Origin: an uncultured Gellertiella sp.
Lineage (GTDB): Bacteria; Pseudomonadota; Alphaproteobacteria; Rhizobiales; Rhizobiaceae
DNA length: 64,000 nt
Assembly: GCF_963457605.1 (NCBI RefSeq)
Contig: NZ_OY735139.1
Span: 3,130,001 to 3,194,000 of the forward strand
Direction of reading: 5' to 3'
Shown: piece after piece, positions 63,242 to 64,000 of the stretch
Layout: the number at the start of each line of letters is the position of its first letter
How positions within the stretch are numbered: position 1 is the stretch's first letter
The notes under the pieces: model-generated
What the model saw: only the letters and a program-made list of their open reading frames with translations
Told to the model about the DNA's origin: nothing
The model's database searches: none
Translations under genes and position numbers: made by a program

Positions 63242-64000
63242 CGGCTCTCCGCTGCCAGCACCTTGCCGGGGTTCATGATGCCTTTCGGGTCGAAGGCCCG
63301 CTTGATCCGCTGCATCAGGTCGATCTCGATCGGTTCGCGGATCGCCGCCAGCTCGTCGCGCTTCAGCTGGCCGATGCCATGTTCGGCGGAGATCGAGCCG
63401 TTGTAGCGGCGCACGATGCCATGCACGATGCCGTTCATCTCCCGCCAGCGCCCGAGAAAGGCCTGGGTGTCGGCCCCGACTGGCTGGGAAATGTTGTAAT
63501 GGATATTGCCGTCGCCCATATGGCCGAAGGCGCAGATGCGGGCCCCGGGCATCGCCGTCAGCACCGCCTTTTCCGCCTCGGCCATGAAATCGGGAATGCG
63601 CGAGACCGGCACCGAGACATCATGCTTGATCGAGCCGCCTTCCGGCTTCTGCGCCGGCGACATGCTTTCGCGCATGTGCCAGAGGGCGGCGCGCTGCGCT
63701 TCCGACTGGGCGACCACCGCATCCCCGATCACGCCTGCGGCAAAGCCGTCTTCCAGCAGCGCCTCGATCATGCCCGAGGCGGTATCGGCACTGTCCGAAG
63801 TCGAGACATCGATCAGCGCATACCAGGGATGGGCACCTTCCAGCGGGTCGCGGACGCCGGGAATGTGGCGCGAGGTAAACTCGACGCCAAGGCGGGGCAT
63901 CAGCTCGAAGCCGGTGAGGGCCGCGCCGCAGCGGCTCTGGGCCCGTTCAAACAGCCTCAGCGCCGCAGCAACGCTCTTCACGCCGGCAAAGGCGACCTCG
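63238..64000 (-). CDS. FAD-linked oxidase (GlcD / D-lactate dehydrogenase family), 5' part outside window
   Basis: Only the C-terminal FAD-oxidase domain (254 codons) is inside the window; the frame continues open to position 64000 with family-like sequence (EVAFAGVKS). It contains the HMGDGNIHYN metal/substrate motif, NGSISAEHGIGQLKRDEL and a final DPKGIMNPGKVL. Relatives oxidise D-lactate, glycolate or other 2-hydroxy acids. The modE-like gene follows with a 4-bp overlap. Confidence 0.93.
   Translation of the reverse strand, partial: EVAFAGVKSVAAALRLFERAQSRCGAALTGFELMPRLGVEFTSRHIPGVRDPLEGAHPWYALIDVSTSDSADTASGMIEALLEDGFAAGVIGDAVVAQSEAQRAALWHMRESMSPAQKPEGGSIKHDVSVPVSRIPDFMAEAEKAVLTAMPGARICAFGHMGDGNIHYNISQPVGADTQAFLGRWREMNGIVHGIVRRYNGSISAEHGIGQLKRDELAAIREPIEIDLMQRIKRAFDPKGIMNPGKVLAAESR

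Noticed and set aside
1-64000. CRISPR arrays, tRNA and rRNA genes, prophage or integrase-bounded island
   Set aside because: I scanned for regularly spaced repeats, tRNA-like cloverleaf with CCA-type ends, rRNA cores and integrases, and saw none.

Overview
The window is GC-rich, densely coded bacterial chromosome, best read as an alphaproteobacterium of the family Rhizobiaceae. The evidence is the split F0 ATP-synthase cluster (atpI-atpB-atpE-b'-b, without F1 genes), MutL with an endonuclease motif, DUF2093, DUF6101 and DUF1217 proteins, an Mrp ATPase without its CxxC motif, glyQ and glyS as separate genes, and intergenic palindromic repeats of rhizobial style. The genus cannot be fixed from the window.

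Layout. Positions 1-5.2 kb hold lpxK, ilvE, a relic of a PiT phosphate transporter, a small flagellar-rod-like gene, DUF2093 and mutL. Positions 5.6-9.0 kb hold two signalling genes: a PAS/receiver protein without a kinase, and a GGDEF-EAL protein. Positions 9.0-13.7 kb form a catabolic island: a LysR regulator divergent from an MttB-family methyltransferase and a DgcA-like flavoprotein demethylase. Positions 14.3-18.4 kb hold a De Ley-Doudoroff (galactose-type) sugar operon (SDR dehydrogenase, dgoK, dgoA, SMP-30 lactonase) divergent from an IclR regulator with a palindromic operator. A complete ISAs1-family element with 10-bp target duplication follows (18711-19963), then a LuxR-type regulator, a candidate structured RNA with a strong terminator, mrp, corA and kup. 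Positions 25.9-30.2 kb hold a cell-wall hydrolase and the F0 operon, which carries copies of a two-module palindromic repeat at the stop codons of atpB and atpF.

Positions 30.4-40.6 kb are mostly housekeeping: rnhB, a radical SAM protein, ispE, a TPR-LysM secreted protein, a polyprenyl diphosphate synthase, DUF2007, a TrmN6-like methyltransferase, mntH with a Fur-like box, and an SppA-like peptidase. The 1.2 kb from 40572 to 41741 has no convincing gene but contains a three-way-junction fold and three tandem palindromes. Positions 41.7-50.1 kb run from glyQ to glyS with DUF4328, GST, CDGSH, lemA, DUF2207 and a higBA module (broken toxin, intact antitoxin) between them. Positions 50.1-57.6 kb hold DUF523, a 163-bp MITE-like element, purD, hicAB, tex, ubiA and DUF6101. 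The window closes with a DUF1217 protein built of six repeats, a modABC operon behind a Mo-box, a short ModE-type regulator, and the C-terminal part of a FAD-linked oxidase that runs off the end.

The points most worth a second look are the six-fold DUF1217 protein, the lemA leader whose Shine-Dalgarno sequence lies inside a terminator-like hairpin, the RNA locus upstream of mrp with two mutually exclusive hairpins, the repeats sitting on atp stop codons, the MITE filling a convergent intergenic gap, the orphan palindrome cluster near 40.9 kb, and the MttB/DgcA pair without a nearby corrinoid protein. I did not find an obviously new multi-gene defence or biosynthetic system.
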